Below, one piece after another: positions 37,061-49,100 of a DNA stretch of 64,000 nucleotides. The stretch is from NCBI GenBank assembly GCA_028564705.1, contig JAPXFQ010002814.1, positions 1,116,001 through 1,180,000 of the forward strand, in the 5' to 3' direction. Source of the DNA: Apricaphanius iberus (lineage: Eukaryota; Chordata; Actinopteri; Cyprinodontiformes; Aphaniidae). Under the pieces are notes generated by a model. It ran no database searches. It was not told the DNA's origin and saw nothing but the letters and a program-made list of their open reading frames with translations. Both the position numbers and the translations under genes were made by a program. Numbering within the stretch: position 1 is the stretch's first letter; every line of letters starts with the position of its first letter.

Positions 37061-40000
37061 CAGTTAAAGGATTATTCTATTCTATTCTAAGCTGGCTTTT
37101 GAACTGCAGCACAGCTAGCTGCTACAGAAAACTAAAAAATCTGTAGTCTAAAACTCCCATGAGTCCCAAGTTCGAAAATAACTGTGACTCTTTTAATGTT
37201 TTAATACTATTAAGGAATACCGTAGTGTATTTTTAATTTTAGCAGTATAAAGCAACGATGATTAAAAAAAAAATAGAACAAAGTATTAATCTGTCTGCAA
37301 TATTCATTAGTCATATAATAGCTAATGGAAAACACAATTGAGATCTAGTATTAAAAATGTCTGAAGGTGTCTTTCTTACCAGAAGACAGTTTCTAATTGT
37401 GCCTTATTCTGTATCTAACCTCCATGCTGCTTCTTGCACAAACCGTTTTGTTCCAGGAAGGTTGCCCTAAATTTAACTTCAAAGAAACAGGTGGTATGCA
37501 CAGTCTGAGACAATCCCCAAGCAAACAGATAACAATGAACTCTCCTATCTCCTCCTTGTGTTCATTTTAAATGAAAAATGTCTGGGACCAGCCTAGCCTG
37601 AGTGAACCAGTGCCTCAGGATTCTACAGGATCAGGGGTTGGAACTCAAGGGGGAAGGATCCTGTCAGTTTTCCTTCCAGTCTTAGCCCTCAATTACTAAA
37701 TGAAAGGAGAGAGGAAGGCCAAATCCCATCCTGTGCCTGGTTCTCATCTCACCCTGCAAGACCCGACAGGCTATATCTGCCTGTCTGTTCGCTCAGTCTA
37801 ACTCAAGCAGAGCAGAGCTCCTGGGAACATTGCGAGCGAGCTGCTGGGTCCGTTCCAGAGAAACTTCAGAGTTCATTGCTCTTTCTCTCTTTCTCAGCAG
37901 GAGTGCAGACGGATTGAGTTGCAGCTATCTCCTTACCCACATTTATTTTGCAATGCAGCATCTCACATTTTGCTTTTGCCTTAAATGGTCCCTAAATTGA
38001 TGAGTCCAGATGGCTCAAGGCAGTGACATTTTAATCATTCTGATCTCCCTATCAAATAAGGCAATTATTATGGTGAGGATGCTTACTAAACAGTTGAAAG
38101 AGTTACAGCATGAATACATTGGTGTTTATTGAGGTGGCATAACTATGGCAGGACAGGCTTAAAAGTAAATCTGAGTGGTTAAGGTCAAATGGATACAGGT
38201 CCTTTTTTACACTATGTATGAGATGCTTTTCAGATTATTTAGAGTGAGAGAAATGCACATACATTGAAACTCTTACAATTACAGAGAAAGAGGAAAAGTC
38301 TGAGCTGATATGTAATTTTGTGCTGCAATATATGACAAGAAAACTAGAGAGAGCAAATCGAGAAGGTGATAGAAATCCATGGTTATAATGGCAAATCCAT
38401 TTTTTAAACTGTTTGTTGCTGCACAAGTGAACACTGTTAATGTTATCAACAAAGTGATATAACTTACAGATGAAAAGGGAACTCAAGTTGCTATGATAAA
38501 AGATTACATTTGAAATATCCTTTTTTATATATATACAGCTTAAACCCAGCTGTGGTGAGATATTTTACGTCACTGTTTTATCATAAAAAAGTAATCTTGT
38601 CGGGAGGGTTACACGGGAATTCGTAATCACAGAAATGTTTCTCAAGTACTATGTTCAACAGTCTTAACAAAAACCCGAGCTTTGAAAGGTTATTACATTA
38701 GATTTTACAGTTTCTTTAATATGTTTTACAGATGATGAAATCATCAATCCAGCAAAAAAAATAATAAAAACACTTAATTGATCACATATTTTGAGACTTA
38801 GTTTTTGACTTGTTCAAGGATGTAATGCTCATAGTACGTATAAACTTAATTTTCAGATTCTATATGTAATAAGCAACTTTAAGCCCTATGTTCAGAAACT
38901 GTATCACTATAAGGAAATTAGTTTAAATACATTTAACATCCAACACAAAGACAAGTTGAATACCTCTGATATCATATTAAGGAGATCCCTTCATGTATTA
39001 TGATACGTAAATATTGGTACGTGTTATTGGGGAAGAGTATACAATCAAAAACAAAATCAGAGTTCCCTAAAAGCAGGTCATATCTGAGGACTTTCATCCC
39101 ATAGCTTGTTAGCTATTTGAAACAGATCTGAAAGCTTGGCGCTACATAGCTACAGTTAGTTCCGCTATGTGTCTTTTTCGATCATCTACACAAAGATGCT
39201 TTACGTTTTATTTTGTTTGTCTAATTGTCCAACCGTGACCGCGCGGCTTTCCATAGCGGGTTTGGAAGCTCTTTTTTTGCCATGCAATAAATTACCCAAA
39301 TGAATCCAATAAAATTCAACATGTCATGACAATAAATAAATGTTCTCTCTGAAAAGATTGATTCTGATAAAGTGAAGTAGAACATTAGAATTGTTTTAGT
39401 ATAGAGGGTTAAAAAATTGTTAGTTTGGTATAGTCTGTGCCAAAAGAACATTCCCAGGTACCAAACTATGATTTTTATTCATAAATCACTAATGGTGTTC
39501 AAAAACGTACCCTCTTCAAAGTTGCATAATAGTCAGCTCTCATGTCGTAGGCTACTGACAGGTAGTTGTGTAGCAAAGTTTTAAGCAATAAGCGGTATTG
39601 TTTCCGTCAAATTAAGATGGATGTTGAAGATAAAGTGGAATTTTGGGTAAACCAAAAAATAGCCAGAATCTCAGGTGTGAGAAATGTACACAGCAGGACT
39701 TCCTCAGCTGGAAGAGAACTCGCTACTCTCACCATTAATTCAAGCGTTGCTTTGTCAAAAACAGGTGTTGATTGGAAAGTTTACTGTTCACAACTTATGG
39801 CTTCATGTGAGGTGTGTGTAGCTAACTGAGGTGACGAAATGAGGAAGTATCAAATGACAGAGTTGGGCTGGCTGAGTAACAGATGACTTGATAAAAGGGT
39901 TTGAAACGCGTTCCCAAGTATATTAAGTTTCTCCTTAAAAGAAAATCGTTAAAAATTGTCATAGATACTGAGGATGTCAGATGTGTACAGTCTAGTTGAA

Positions 40001-40129
40001 GTGCTAGTTTGTGCTAGTGCTAGATGTAAAAATATATATCTTTTGTTGAATACTTTCAAAAACTGTCCACCACTATAGTGTTTTGTCACTGAGGTTAGGG
40101 GGGAGACACTGACCTCTTAATATTTGTCT
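37061..40129. other. Intergenic sequence; richer unique block at 37480-37910
   Basis: No gene recognised. The block 37480-37910 is G+C-balanced and of high complexity, unlike its AT-rich flanks. The 87-codon plus frame at 39566-39829 has no recognised domain. Confidence 0.4.
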
Positions 40130-40530
40130 TCTTTAGAAGTAATTGACCAGCATCTCACATCTTGGCAATTGGTGTCCATTCCATAAAAGTTACAAAGCTT
40201 CTCCAAACCAATCAGACTGTGAGGACATGTCTTGTCTACAGCCTTCTGGATTCTGGCTTGGCTGCTTCAAAACTTCAATGCTCCTGTCATGATGCCAGTT
40301 TTTGTTGATGTTACTTACTCTGACAGTAATTCTGAAAAATTAAATCTACCCTCCATCTTCTTTCTGATAAACACCTGATAGTTTGGGGTCAAAGCTGACC
40401 AGTATTTAGAAGTGTTTAAAATCTATCCCCTTTGAAAAAACCTTCAGTTCCATCTTAATAAAAGTAACCCAGGGTATGATGGTGCCACCACCATGTTTTA
40501 CTTGGGTTAATGGCATTATTTTATAGCAAA
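40130..40530 (-). mobile_element. Probable Tc1-like relic, antisense
   Basis: The plus strand has the antisense landmark 'atgatggtgccaccaccatg' near 40477, preceded by loosely matching sequence. Strongly decayed, no termini found. Confidence 0.4.
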
Positions 40531-40574
40531 CTTTTTTTCTATTGTTAAAATGTATTTGTTCAACCACACTCCCA

Positions 40575-40690
40575 ATCATTCAATCAATCAATCAATCAAC
40601 TTTATTTACAAAGCACCTTTCATACAATGAAATACAGTTCAAAGTGCTATACAAAATTAAAAATTAACCCCACATACATATCCCCCCCTT
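40575..40690 (-). mobile_element. LINE/SINE 3' tail with (TCAA)n
   Basis: (TCAA)n at 40583-40600 leads into 'ctttatttacaaagcacct' and 'caaagtgctatacaaaat', the reverse complement of a common fish non-LTR 3' end. The rest of the element is not recognisable. Confidence 0.6.
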
Positions 40691-40975
40691 TCCACCCCCA
40701 TAGACACAAATAAGTTAAACATTTATACACCTTCCCCCCAATCATATCCCCATGTACTCCCCGAAGCAACATGAAAATCACATTGAAATAGACAATAAAA
40801 TGAGCACTTAAATGGACACTGAAATGGACCAGTACTAAGTTAAAAGATGTTACACATTGTCGTCACATGTAGAGCACAGTCTGTACCTTTTTTTTTTTTT
40901 TGAAAGAATTGGTTGCCTCCCTATGCAATTTTTCACTTTTCTTTCCAGCCACAAGTGATACTCTTTCCTGTAACA

Positions 40976-40977
<2 letters not shown>

Positions 40978-41024
<47 letters not shown>
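40978..41024. repeat. (TA)n microsatellite
   Basis: About 23 uninterrupted TA units. Confidence 0.95.
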
Positions 41025-41029
<5 letters not shown>

Positions 41030-42169
41030 GTGGATTTTCTTAGCATTCTTAGCAACACATAGATGTGCTTGGTCACTTTGTTACCTCTCCGCTATTACAG
41101 CTTTAACCAAAGACTGCAAAAATCTTACACATTACTCAGTGTACATTAATGAGAAAACAAAATAACACCCTTAAATTAAATTACATTGCTTCTTTTAGCC
41201 ATTGTTCTGTGGTATCAAATGCAACTTTATTTAATTGACTAATTCAATTTATTTACCACTATTTATCAAACCTACTTCACAGGGTGAACCCTCATGAGAT
41301 AAAGTATATTTAGTGTCCAGCAGATAACAATGCAACTTTTAAACGCATGGAGTAATGTTTTTGTAACCACCATGTAATGCGAATGTGGGTAATGTGTTAT
41401 TTCAGTCAGGATTGCCTCACAACAACGCTGCAGAGAGAATAGGTTTGGCAGCAGTTATCAGGATTTAGTCTGACACACAGATTTGGATGTACCTCAGACT
41501 CGTCTCGCAGCTTCTCACACAGGCCCACTTCAACCCACCCTGGTCCACAGAGCCAGCTCCATTATTGCCCCTTTAATGAGGTGATATCCAGACACATGGG
41601 AGCAGATGTTGCAAAGAAAACTCGTTGAGGCATGGTCGTGATCGATGCACACCTCGCTCCACATCCACTGCATAATTTGGCGAGTGGCACGAGGATAACA
41701 ACCTGCATTATGGGGAGACAGCTGTCACCATGGCGCCCAGGCAGCCATAGCATTGGCTCCTGCTTTGTTTGAGACACAGGCGGGGAAGCCAATTAGGCTG
41801 ATTTACAGCTTTGCTTGTGTCGTCACCACCTTGATATCCGCTTCTCAGTCCAGTTAAATAAAAACAAAAGATAATAAATACAAGAAACCTTTGATATAAT
41901 GAGAAAAAGAACCTTGAGATTAGAACGACATAGATTAACATAAAGTCTCAAATGGAATAGGCAGAAGCTGAAGCTTATTACGCCTATCCCAGTGTATATG
42001 TAAATCATAAACAGTGAAGCCGTAAACTGCCAATGTCATATGCATGCAATTAGCCTATACATTTTTGTAAGTTTGGAATCTCACAATGAAAAGCAAAAAG
42101 AAAGAAAGAAAAAAAGAAGAATTGTGCAATCGATCATCATTATTTTATAATTGATGTCTTCAAAATTAA
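41025..42169. other. Intergenic sequence with a candidate conserved element
   Basis: No gene recognised. Positions 41430-41830 form a high-complexity, moderately GC-rich block with homeodomain-like sites (TTTAATGAG at 41572, CCAATTAGG at 41790) and an E-box CAGCTG (41711). The flanks are AT-rich. Confidence 0.4.
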
Positions 42170-42279
42170 GAATTCAGAATTAAGGTTTTACAGTCTTTTT
42201 GCTCTTGATGCAACTCACTCCACACATTAATCCCAACAAAAGAAACATAATGCTGTTTTCCAATTGTTCTCACATACGT

Positions 42280-42894
42280 TTTTTTGAAGCATTTAATTCT
42301 TTCGGAAATTATGAACGCAGTGTCGTTTTTGGAACAACCCCTGGATATGCACAGGCAACTTGTAATTGCTTATATTATACATTAATGGTGCTGCTTTAAA
42401 GTCAACCAAATCCTTCCATTTTAATGCGTTTAAATTGATGAAAAGCTCATATGTATGTGGCCTGTAAGCCACTTTATTCACAAAGCGGAGCTCTTTTTTG
42501 AATAATACTTATTGGGTTAAAATTGGTTTTGTACATGTTTACTCAAACTACTAGACCATAGGTCATGTACGGGAGAACCAGGGACCAGAATAAAATATAT
42601 GTTTTTTTCATTTAAGAGTTCGTTAACATTAGATATCATTGCAAGAGATTTACATAACTTTTGCTTGACATAGTTTATATCGGGCTTCCAGCTAAGTTTA
42701 TTTTGTAAACGTACTCTAAGAAATTTTATTTCAGTCACTTGTTATATTTCAGTGTCATAATATTTTTGAAACTAGACAAAGATCGTTAAAACACATAAGA
42801 AACAAAAACGGATTCAATACTGACCTCTGTGGCAGCTCGCGGGTAACTGTCAGCAGCTGGGAATCAGTGCCATTAGTTTGGACATACTGAGATC
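42280..42894 (-). mobile_element. Non-LTR retrotransposon RT fragment, minus strand
   Basis: The minus strand reads, in order: YVQTNGTDSQLLTVT then ELPQRSVLNPFLF (the decayed G-V-P-Q-G-S-V-L-G-P motif, about 42785-42890), then FLRVRLQNKLSWKPDINYV (within 42517-42738), then LNALKWKDLVDFKAAPLMY (within 42293-42481). These blocks are RT domain and thumb sequence of a fish LINE. The stretch that should carry Y-A-D-D between the first and second blocks is missing. Frames are broken between blocks. The fragment stops at the Tc1 element at 42897. Confidence 0.75.
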
Positions 42895-42896
42895 TA

Positions 42897-44074
42897 CAGG
42901 GAGTGCAGAATTATTAGGCAAGTTGTATTTTTGAGGAATAATTTTATTATTGAACAACAACCATGTTCTCAATGAACCCAAAAAACAAATTAATGTCAAA
43001 GCTGAACGTTTTTGGAAGTTTTTTTAGTTTGTTTTTAGTTTTAGCTATTTTAGGGGGATATCTATGTGTGCAGGTGACTATTACTGTGCATAATTATTAG
43101 GCAACTTAACAAAAAACAAATGTATACCGATTTCAATTTTGTATTTCTACCAGTGAAACCAATATAACATCTCCACATTCACAAATATAAATTTCTGACA
43201 TTCAAAAACAAAACAAAAACAAATCAGCGACCAATATAGCCACCTTTATTTGCAAGGACACTAAAAAGCCTGCCATCCATGGATCCTGTCAGTGTTTTGA
43301 TCTGTTCACCATCAACATTGCGTGCAGCAGCAACCACAGCCTCCCAGACACTGTTCAGAGAGGTGTCCTGTTTTCTCTCCTTTTAAATCTCACATTTGAT
43401 GATGGACCACAGGTTCTCAATGGGGTTCAGATCAGGTGAACGCAGAGGCCATTTCATTAGTTTTTCTTCTTTTATACCCTTTCTTGCCAGCCATGCTGTG
43501 GAGTACTTGGACGCGTGTGATGGAGCATTGTCCTGCATGAAAATCATGTTTTTCTTGAAGGATGCAGACTTCTTCCTGTACCACTGCTTGAAGAAGGTGT
43601 CTTCCAGAAACTGGCAGTAGGACTGGGAGTTTAGCTTGACTCCATCCTCAACCCGAAAAGGCCCCACAAGTTCATCTTTGATGATACCAGCCCAAACCAG
43701 TACTCCACATCCACCTTGCTGGCGTCTAAGTCGGACTAGAGCTCTCTGCCCTTTACCAATCCAGCCACGGGCCCATCAAGACTCACTCTCATTTCATTAG
43801 TCCATAAAACCTTAGAAAAATCAGTCTTGAGATATTTCTTGGCCCAGTCTTGACATTTCAGCTTGTGTGTCTTGTTTAGTGGTGGTCGTCTTTGAGCCTT
43901 TCTTACCTTGGCCATGTTTCTGAGTATTGCACACCTTGTGCTTTTGGGCACTCCAGTGATGTTGCAGCTCTGAAATATGGCCAAAATGGTGGCAAGTGAC
44001 ATCTTGGCAGCTGCACGCTTGACTTTTCTCAGTTCATGGGCAGTTATTTTGCGCCTTGGTTTTTTCACACGCGT
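42897..44074 (-). mobile_element. Tc1-like transposon, 5' part of transposase missing
   Basis: The terminal repeat CAGGGAGTGCAGAATTATTA begins at 42897 directly after TA, the Tc1 target. The opposite end is lost near 44074, so the HTH region and one terminus are deleted. The sequence is close to the consensus I remember for this widespread fish family, so the insertion seems recent relative to the other Tc1 relics. Sequence just outside belongs to a LINE RT, which it interrupts. Confidence 0.85.
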
Positions 44075-44092
44075 CTGATATTTCAAATCCAT
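43235..44092 (-). pseudogene. Tc1-like transposase pseudogene
   Basis: The minus strand encodes the catalytic part of a DD34E transposase in pieces. Residues from KKPRRKITAHELRKVKR to LWTNEMRVSLDGP lie at 43736-44092. MIFMQDNAPSH (second Asp) and RSPDLNPIENLW (Glu) lie at 43383-43667. The first catalytic Asp has become Asn (WTNE where WTDE is expected). A small deletion near 43771-43777 shifts the frame, and TAA at 43385-43383 ends the second piece, although homologous sequence continues to about 43230. It cannot encode an active enzyme. Confidence 0.85.
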
Positions 44093-45029
44093 ACATCAAC
44101 AACAAATAACTGCATTTTCCTTTTGGATCAATGTACTTTACATTATTGTTAACATAGTCGTTTCACTACCAGTCACTTACTATTAAGTTTGACATGAGAT
44201 ATGAATAAGTAGAATTATTATTTTTTAATAAATTGAATTATTTTCCATTCCTGAATCTGACTTGCTGAATGTAATGTAATGTTAAAGAAGAATGGAAATG
44301 AGGAGATGGTAAGACCATGTAAAATTGAGGAAGATGATTTTTGATCCAGCCGTTGCTAAAACAGAAAGTGAGTTTTAAATCTGATGGAATGGAAATTTCT
44401 TATATTTGCTCTTCTGTAAGCTGCATGAGAGTCACAGGAAAGACACCTGCTACTTAGAGAGACAGCTGTAACACAGATACTAATAGGAATGATGAATAAT
44501 TCGTAGTATGTAACGTAATGTGAAGCCTACAGTCTTAGTCATTAGAATGCAGGAGCTCTCTAAAAAGCTTCATGCTAATTAAAACCAACTGTTTTAAAAA
44601 TCAGGTAACTGTACTAACGTTTAAGATTCTACATTAAAGACGTGATACTTAAACAAACAATTTTCCATATGCATTCTCATTTTTCTCTAATTACAGTATT
44701 ATCGCTGCATGTATTAACAGGTATGGTTTGAGTCACAGCCACCTGTTTTGTTCTAATACGTTTTCTTTCCTGTCTGCATGTTAAGCTCATCCCTCATCCA
44801 TTTCCTCCAACCATGGCGTTGGTACTCATGCAGACTGTTTCTCGGTTCTCCTTCATCAGTGATCTGGACCAGGTATGACTCTTCAGGAAGAGCTCTTGAT
44901 TGTTTGCCTGCATTTGAAAGACTCAGCTGAAGTTGGGGAGTAGCTTGTGAAAGTGCTAATAGCAGATGTCCTCCAGAGGAAACACCAAACCTGCTATGGT
45001 TAACTTTTAGAAGTATCAGAGAGAGAAAA

Positions 45030-45038
<9 letters not shown>
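44075..45038. other. Intergenic sequence, nothing recognised
   Basis: AT-rich. The minus frame at 44753-45118 runs through the TA microsatellite and is taken as chance. Confidence 0.5.

Positions 45039-45102
<64 letters not shown>
45039..45102. repeat. (TA)n microsatellite
   Basis: About 32 TA units after an A12 run, the longest dinucleotide tract in the window. Confidence 0.95.
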
Positions 45103-45107
<5 letters not shown>

Positions 45108-45156
45108 AAAATTAACATTAAACATTAACATTGAAAAAGAAAAAAAAATTCTTAAC

Positions 45157-45920
45157 TAGAGGTAGGAAGAGTGGCCAAAAATTTTACTCAAGTAAGTACT
45201 ATATCAACATATTTTGCGACCATGGTTCAGGAAGTAGAAGCTAATCCTGTAATCAGAGGGTTGCTGGTTCAAGCCCACATTCTGTCTGACTCACTCGTTG
45301 TGTCCTGGAAGACATTTCACCCACCTTGCCTGCTGGTGGTTGTCAAAGGACCCACTTATGCTATTTTTTGTCATCCTAAATTCTGTCAGCATGCCCCTGG
45401 GCAGTTGTGACTATAGCTTACCATCATCGTGTGAACGTGTGGATGAATGACTGAATGTAGTGTGAAGCGCTTTGTGGTCTGATCAGCACTAGATGAAGCA
45501 CCATTTCTGAATAAAAAAAATTGTTCAGCATAACTTATAAAAACCAATACTTACTGCAAGTAATTTATATCTTCTTAGAACAATGCAAAGTAAGCTACTT
45601 CTAGTGACAGCATCTACAAGTACTGTGTACTCTTAACTGTAGCCGACTTGATCTCCCAAGTGTTCAGCAGATAGAAAATGAAATTAAAACCACAAAGTTT
45701 GTGCATAAACAAGTAGTTTTCGTTAAACATAAACAGTATGTGAATTGGGTGCATTTTGACTTAAAATTAGTTTGTTCATGTAGTGAAGCAGTGGACAGAG
45801 AAGCCAGACTGTTTTATCAAATGGCAATAGTTATAAGTCATGATGGTAAAACTCAGGTAAAAGTGACAAAAAAAAGTCCCCCCCCAAAAAAAAAAAAAAA
45901 AAAAACCAAGTAACTTAAGT
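45157..45920. mobile_element. Second copy of the CAGAGG-terminus hAT-like element
   Basis: Starts TAGAGGTAGGAAGAGTGGCC and continues with 'ttttactcaagtaagtac', matching the left end at 18667. It is interrupted by a SINE and continues with degenerate ACTCAAGTA-type sequence to about 45920. The right terminus is not clear. Confidence 0.45.
45218..45515 (+). mobile_element. tRNA-derived SINE nested in the hAT-like element
   Basis: The tRNA-like head has B box GGTTCAAGCCC at 45266-45276. The body has 'gacatttcacccaccttg' and 'gaatgtagtgtgaagcgctt', and an A-rich end lies at 45510-45521. These are landmarks of a common fish SINE. It differs from the SINE at 18730 although both lie in the same part of the same host element. 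Confidence 0.7.
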
Positions 45921-45999
45921 TAATGTTACTATTTAGAACATAAATTTGTTTTTAAATTTTCTAGTGACAACAGTTCTTTCTCATCATTGACCCTCGCCA

Positions 46000-46139
46000 G
46001 TTGGTGGTAGTAAAGAGCCATGAGTCCCTCTGTCAGGAAGAAGAGGAAGTAGCTTTTCTAGTCTTCTGACGTAATTTGTACACAAACCAAAGTAGCTAGT
46101 GGGTTAACTGTTACAGCGTTTACTTCGTTTCTTTGAAAT
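46000..46139 (+). promoter_or_regulatory. Candidate caap1 core promoter and 5' UTR
   Basis: The 140 bases before the caap1 start have two purine-rich ETS-like motifs (AGGAAG near 46035 and GAGGAAGT at 46044-46051) and a CRE/ATF-like TGACGTAA at 46067-46074. No TATA box stands at a useful distance. This arrangement fits a TATA-less housekeeping promoter. The transcription start cannot be placed from sequence alone. Confidence 0.45.
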
Positions 46140-49100
46140 ATGCTGAAAAAGAAACCAAGTGGCTCGGAGAAGAAAAGGAAGCACTCGCGCTCCGAGGAGC
46201 GACAGAGCAGAAACAAACGCCGCAGCTCAGAGTCTAAATTAGAGGTAAAATTTTCACGTTAGCTCGTTTAGGTGGTGTTCCCTCCGAGCTGCACTCCTTA
46301 AGTACATCAGTGAATGTCTTCGGGAGACATTAGGAGATAGATGGTGGATGCGTTGAAAAGAAAAGAAAAAAATGTTAATGTCGATGTGCAGTGGGATGGA
46401 GTTGACCTTTTTTTTTCTTTGTTTAAAGATGATTTTCTCTACGTTACACGTGGAACTTGTATGATATACTTGGGAGTTCTAAATTATTCTTTTTTCATGT
46501 TTTTCCATATTATGATTGGTTTCTTCTTAGATGCTCACTTTTCCCTCTTCCTTTAATGCCTTCGGACATCTAGAGAAAAAGAAGAAGAAAAAAAGCTAAA
46601 TCGGATTGGATGTTGAGCGTGTCAGAAGACCGATTATCGGGTTTTGCGATGTTTTCTCAATTGAATATAGGTCTGGGCTTTAACTGTCCAGTATTGCTCT
46701 GGGTGTATGTTCAGCCTTAATTGTGAACCAGCCCCATGCCTTGAGGCTTCCTCCACCATGTTTCTTTATTGGGTTGATGTGTTTACGCTTTTTTTGGACC
46801 ACACACAATGTTTTGCATGTAGGCTGAAAATTTAGATTCTTTATCTGAGCAGAGCACCTTCATCTGTATGTTTGCTGTGTCGCCTAAATGGCTTTCTTCT
46901 TGCCACTCCATAAGGTCTGATACTGTATAAGCTGCACAGTATTAGGAAAATGTGTGATAATAATGGTGAATGTGACTTTACCAATATGTATTTCAGTAAA
47001 TAGATGTAAAAGTGTTCATGCCCCTGGTTTTGTGTTGTAGCAAACATGGACCCCAGATAATGAGTTTATTATTTTTACCTCAAAGACATTAATAGATTGA
47101 TCTGACATATTATTTTTCTCATTGCTGTGCTATTTAGGAAATAAAACAATATCTGGTAAAATTGATCTAAAACAAGAGAAGTGTGGTCAGATTGTACTTG
47201 AGACGGTGGGAAAAAATATGCAGGTTAAGAAGCTGGTACGGATAAAATATTTAGCTCATGCTCTTTATAAGTCAATGCAACTGAAAAAGGGTGCGCTTAG
47301 TTTTTCCTTCATTTCGGTGTTTGCGTCAGTGCGATGCATCTTTGTTTTAGCGATTGCAGAGTTCTCACACCTCCACCTTCAACCCGTGAATCCTTCAGTA
47401 TGGATTGCATCATATTGTTTTTTTCCAAACACAGATGAATGATATGAAAAATATTAAAATTATTATAATTCTAGTGGGAATTATTGATGTTCTAAGGCTG
47501 AATGTATATATTTTTTTTAAATCTCATGTTGGCGCAAGCAACAAATTGCATCTTCTAACTGCTTTGCATGTAGTACTGAAGAACCCCACTAGGGGGCAGA
47601 GTATAGACTCAGACTGGATTTTGCCAAAGACAAAGTAAAATAAACATGGCGACCGAATGTGCTTATTAGCTGGTTAATATTCAGATAACAACAGAAAAAA
47701 AGACGGCAGAAGTATCGTAAATGTGTAAATGATGAGGAAGAAACCAATTTTTTTATATAGAAATACAACACGGAATTTTGCACTGAATTTCCACAAAAAT
47801 GGCTCTACAGGTATCAGTAATATCCGTTTTTCTTCTCATTAGGTTGGACACTGATTTTATTGTATATACCAACATCTGATCCAAGAAGACACATCAATTC
47901 TTGTTTTTGTTAATACATGCCATTTTAAGATCAATTATAGTTCGTTACAAATGACATTTTCTACAGTAGATATTTCTAAAAAAATATGTTTTCTTTTTTT
48001 CTAAAGGTCATGTAACATTTGTGGCTCTAAAAGAGTTTTAATTAGGTTGACTGAGTATCGTAAAGCTTTCAGAGTTCTGCACTAGAGCGGCTGCTCTACA
48101 AGAGAAGGGGAAAAACCAGGATGATTTTTAAAAATAGGCTACAAACAATATCCATCTACTGGTAGCTTTCCCAGTAGCACTGTCCTGTACAGTAGTGTTA
48201 AGTTCGTCCGTCTTCCATAAATTCTCAGTGCGTCTTTTGCAGATTCCATATTCAAATTCTGTCAGAATGATCTAAAATGTTGTCAAACATGACTGAAAGT
48301 TCTTGAAATTTCAAGCATAGGAAATGTGGAATTTTTTTGAGAAAAATATGCAGAATATGGATAAACTTTTTTTTCAACTATTCATATTCATTATTTGTGT
48401 TTTTCTTTTTCCTTTACTTCAAATCTTAAAGATGGTCAGCTTTTTAACTTTCGTGTGCCTAGTTATCATAATTTCTTTCCTTCCTAGCTAAGCTATACAT
48501 GCTATAGTGTTCAGTATTTGCTTTCGTTTTTTGTTTTTTTTTCCACATGCAAATTGTGATCAACAGTGTATACAGACATAACTTTGTCAAGATATGAATT
48601 CATTTTGAATATTACCAATGTCTGAAACATAGCAATTGTTGTCAAGAAAAGAAAGAATGTGAGAAAGGGGTAAGTATCAACAAGTTTCAAACTTCAGCTT
48701 ACTCCTTTTGAGCTTTTCTGTGTGCCTTGCTATATAGTTGCATACAGCACAATTTATGCCGTTTTTATTTATTTTTTATCACACAAATTTCTCAAATAAA
48801 TGGAGACATTTTTTTTTTTATTAAACTGTTTCGAAAAGGTTAGGTGACTGATAAGGCCTCGTCTCCTCTGTGTCGCAGGACTCCAAAGACGAGCTCGCTG
48901 ACCCGGAACTGGACCGGGTCGGCAGTGATATCGAGGAAGGTGGTCTGGACCTCAGCGTGCCCTTCCAGCCCATCAAGGCTTACATCAGCGACAAGAAGGA
49001 GATGCTGGAGCAGTGTTTCCACGTGCTAGGGGAGAAGAAGCTCAGGAAGATGCTGCCTGATGAACTCAAGGTAGCTCGCGTGAACGGAAAAAGCAACGAT

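Noticed and set aside
39566..39829. 87-codon plus frame considered as a small gene.
   Set aside because: No homology recognised and no promoter or polyA context.
42060..42120. Possible CRISPR-like or tandem array in A/G-rich sequence.
   Set aside because: It is an AAAGAAAG simple repeat at the end of a LINE fragment; there are no spacers.
44753..45118. 121-codon minus frame starting with a long Ile-Tyr repeat.
   Set aside because: The first 25 codons are translated (TA)n microsatellite; the rest has no motif.
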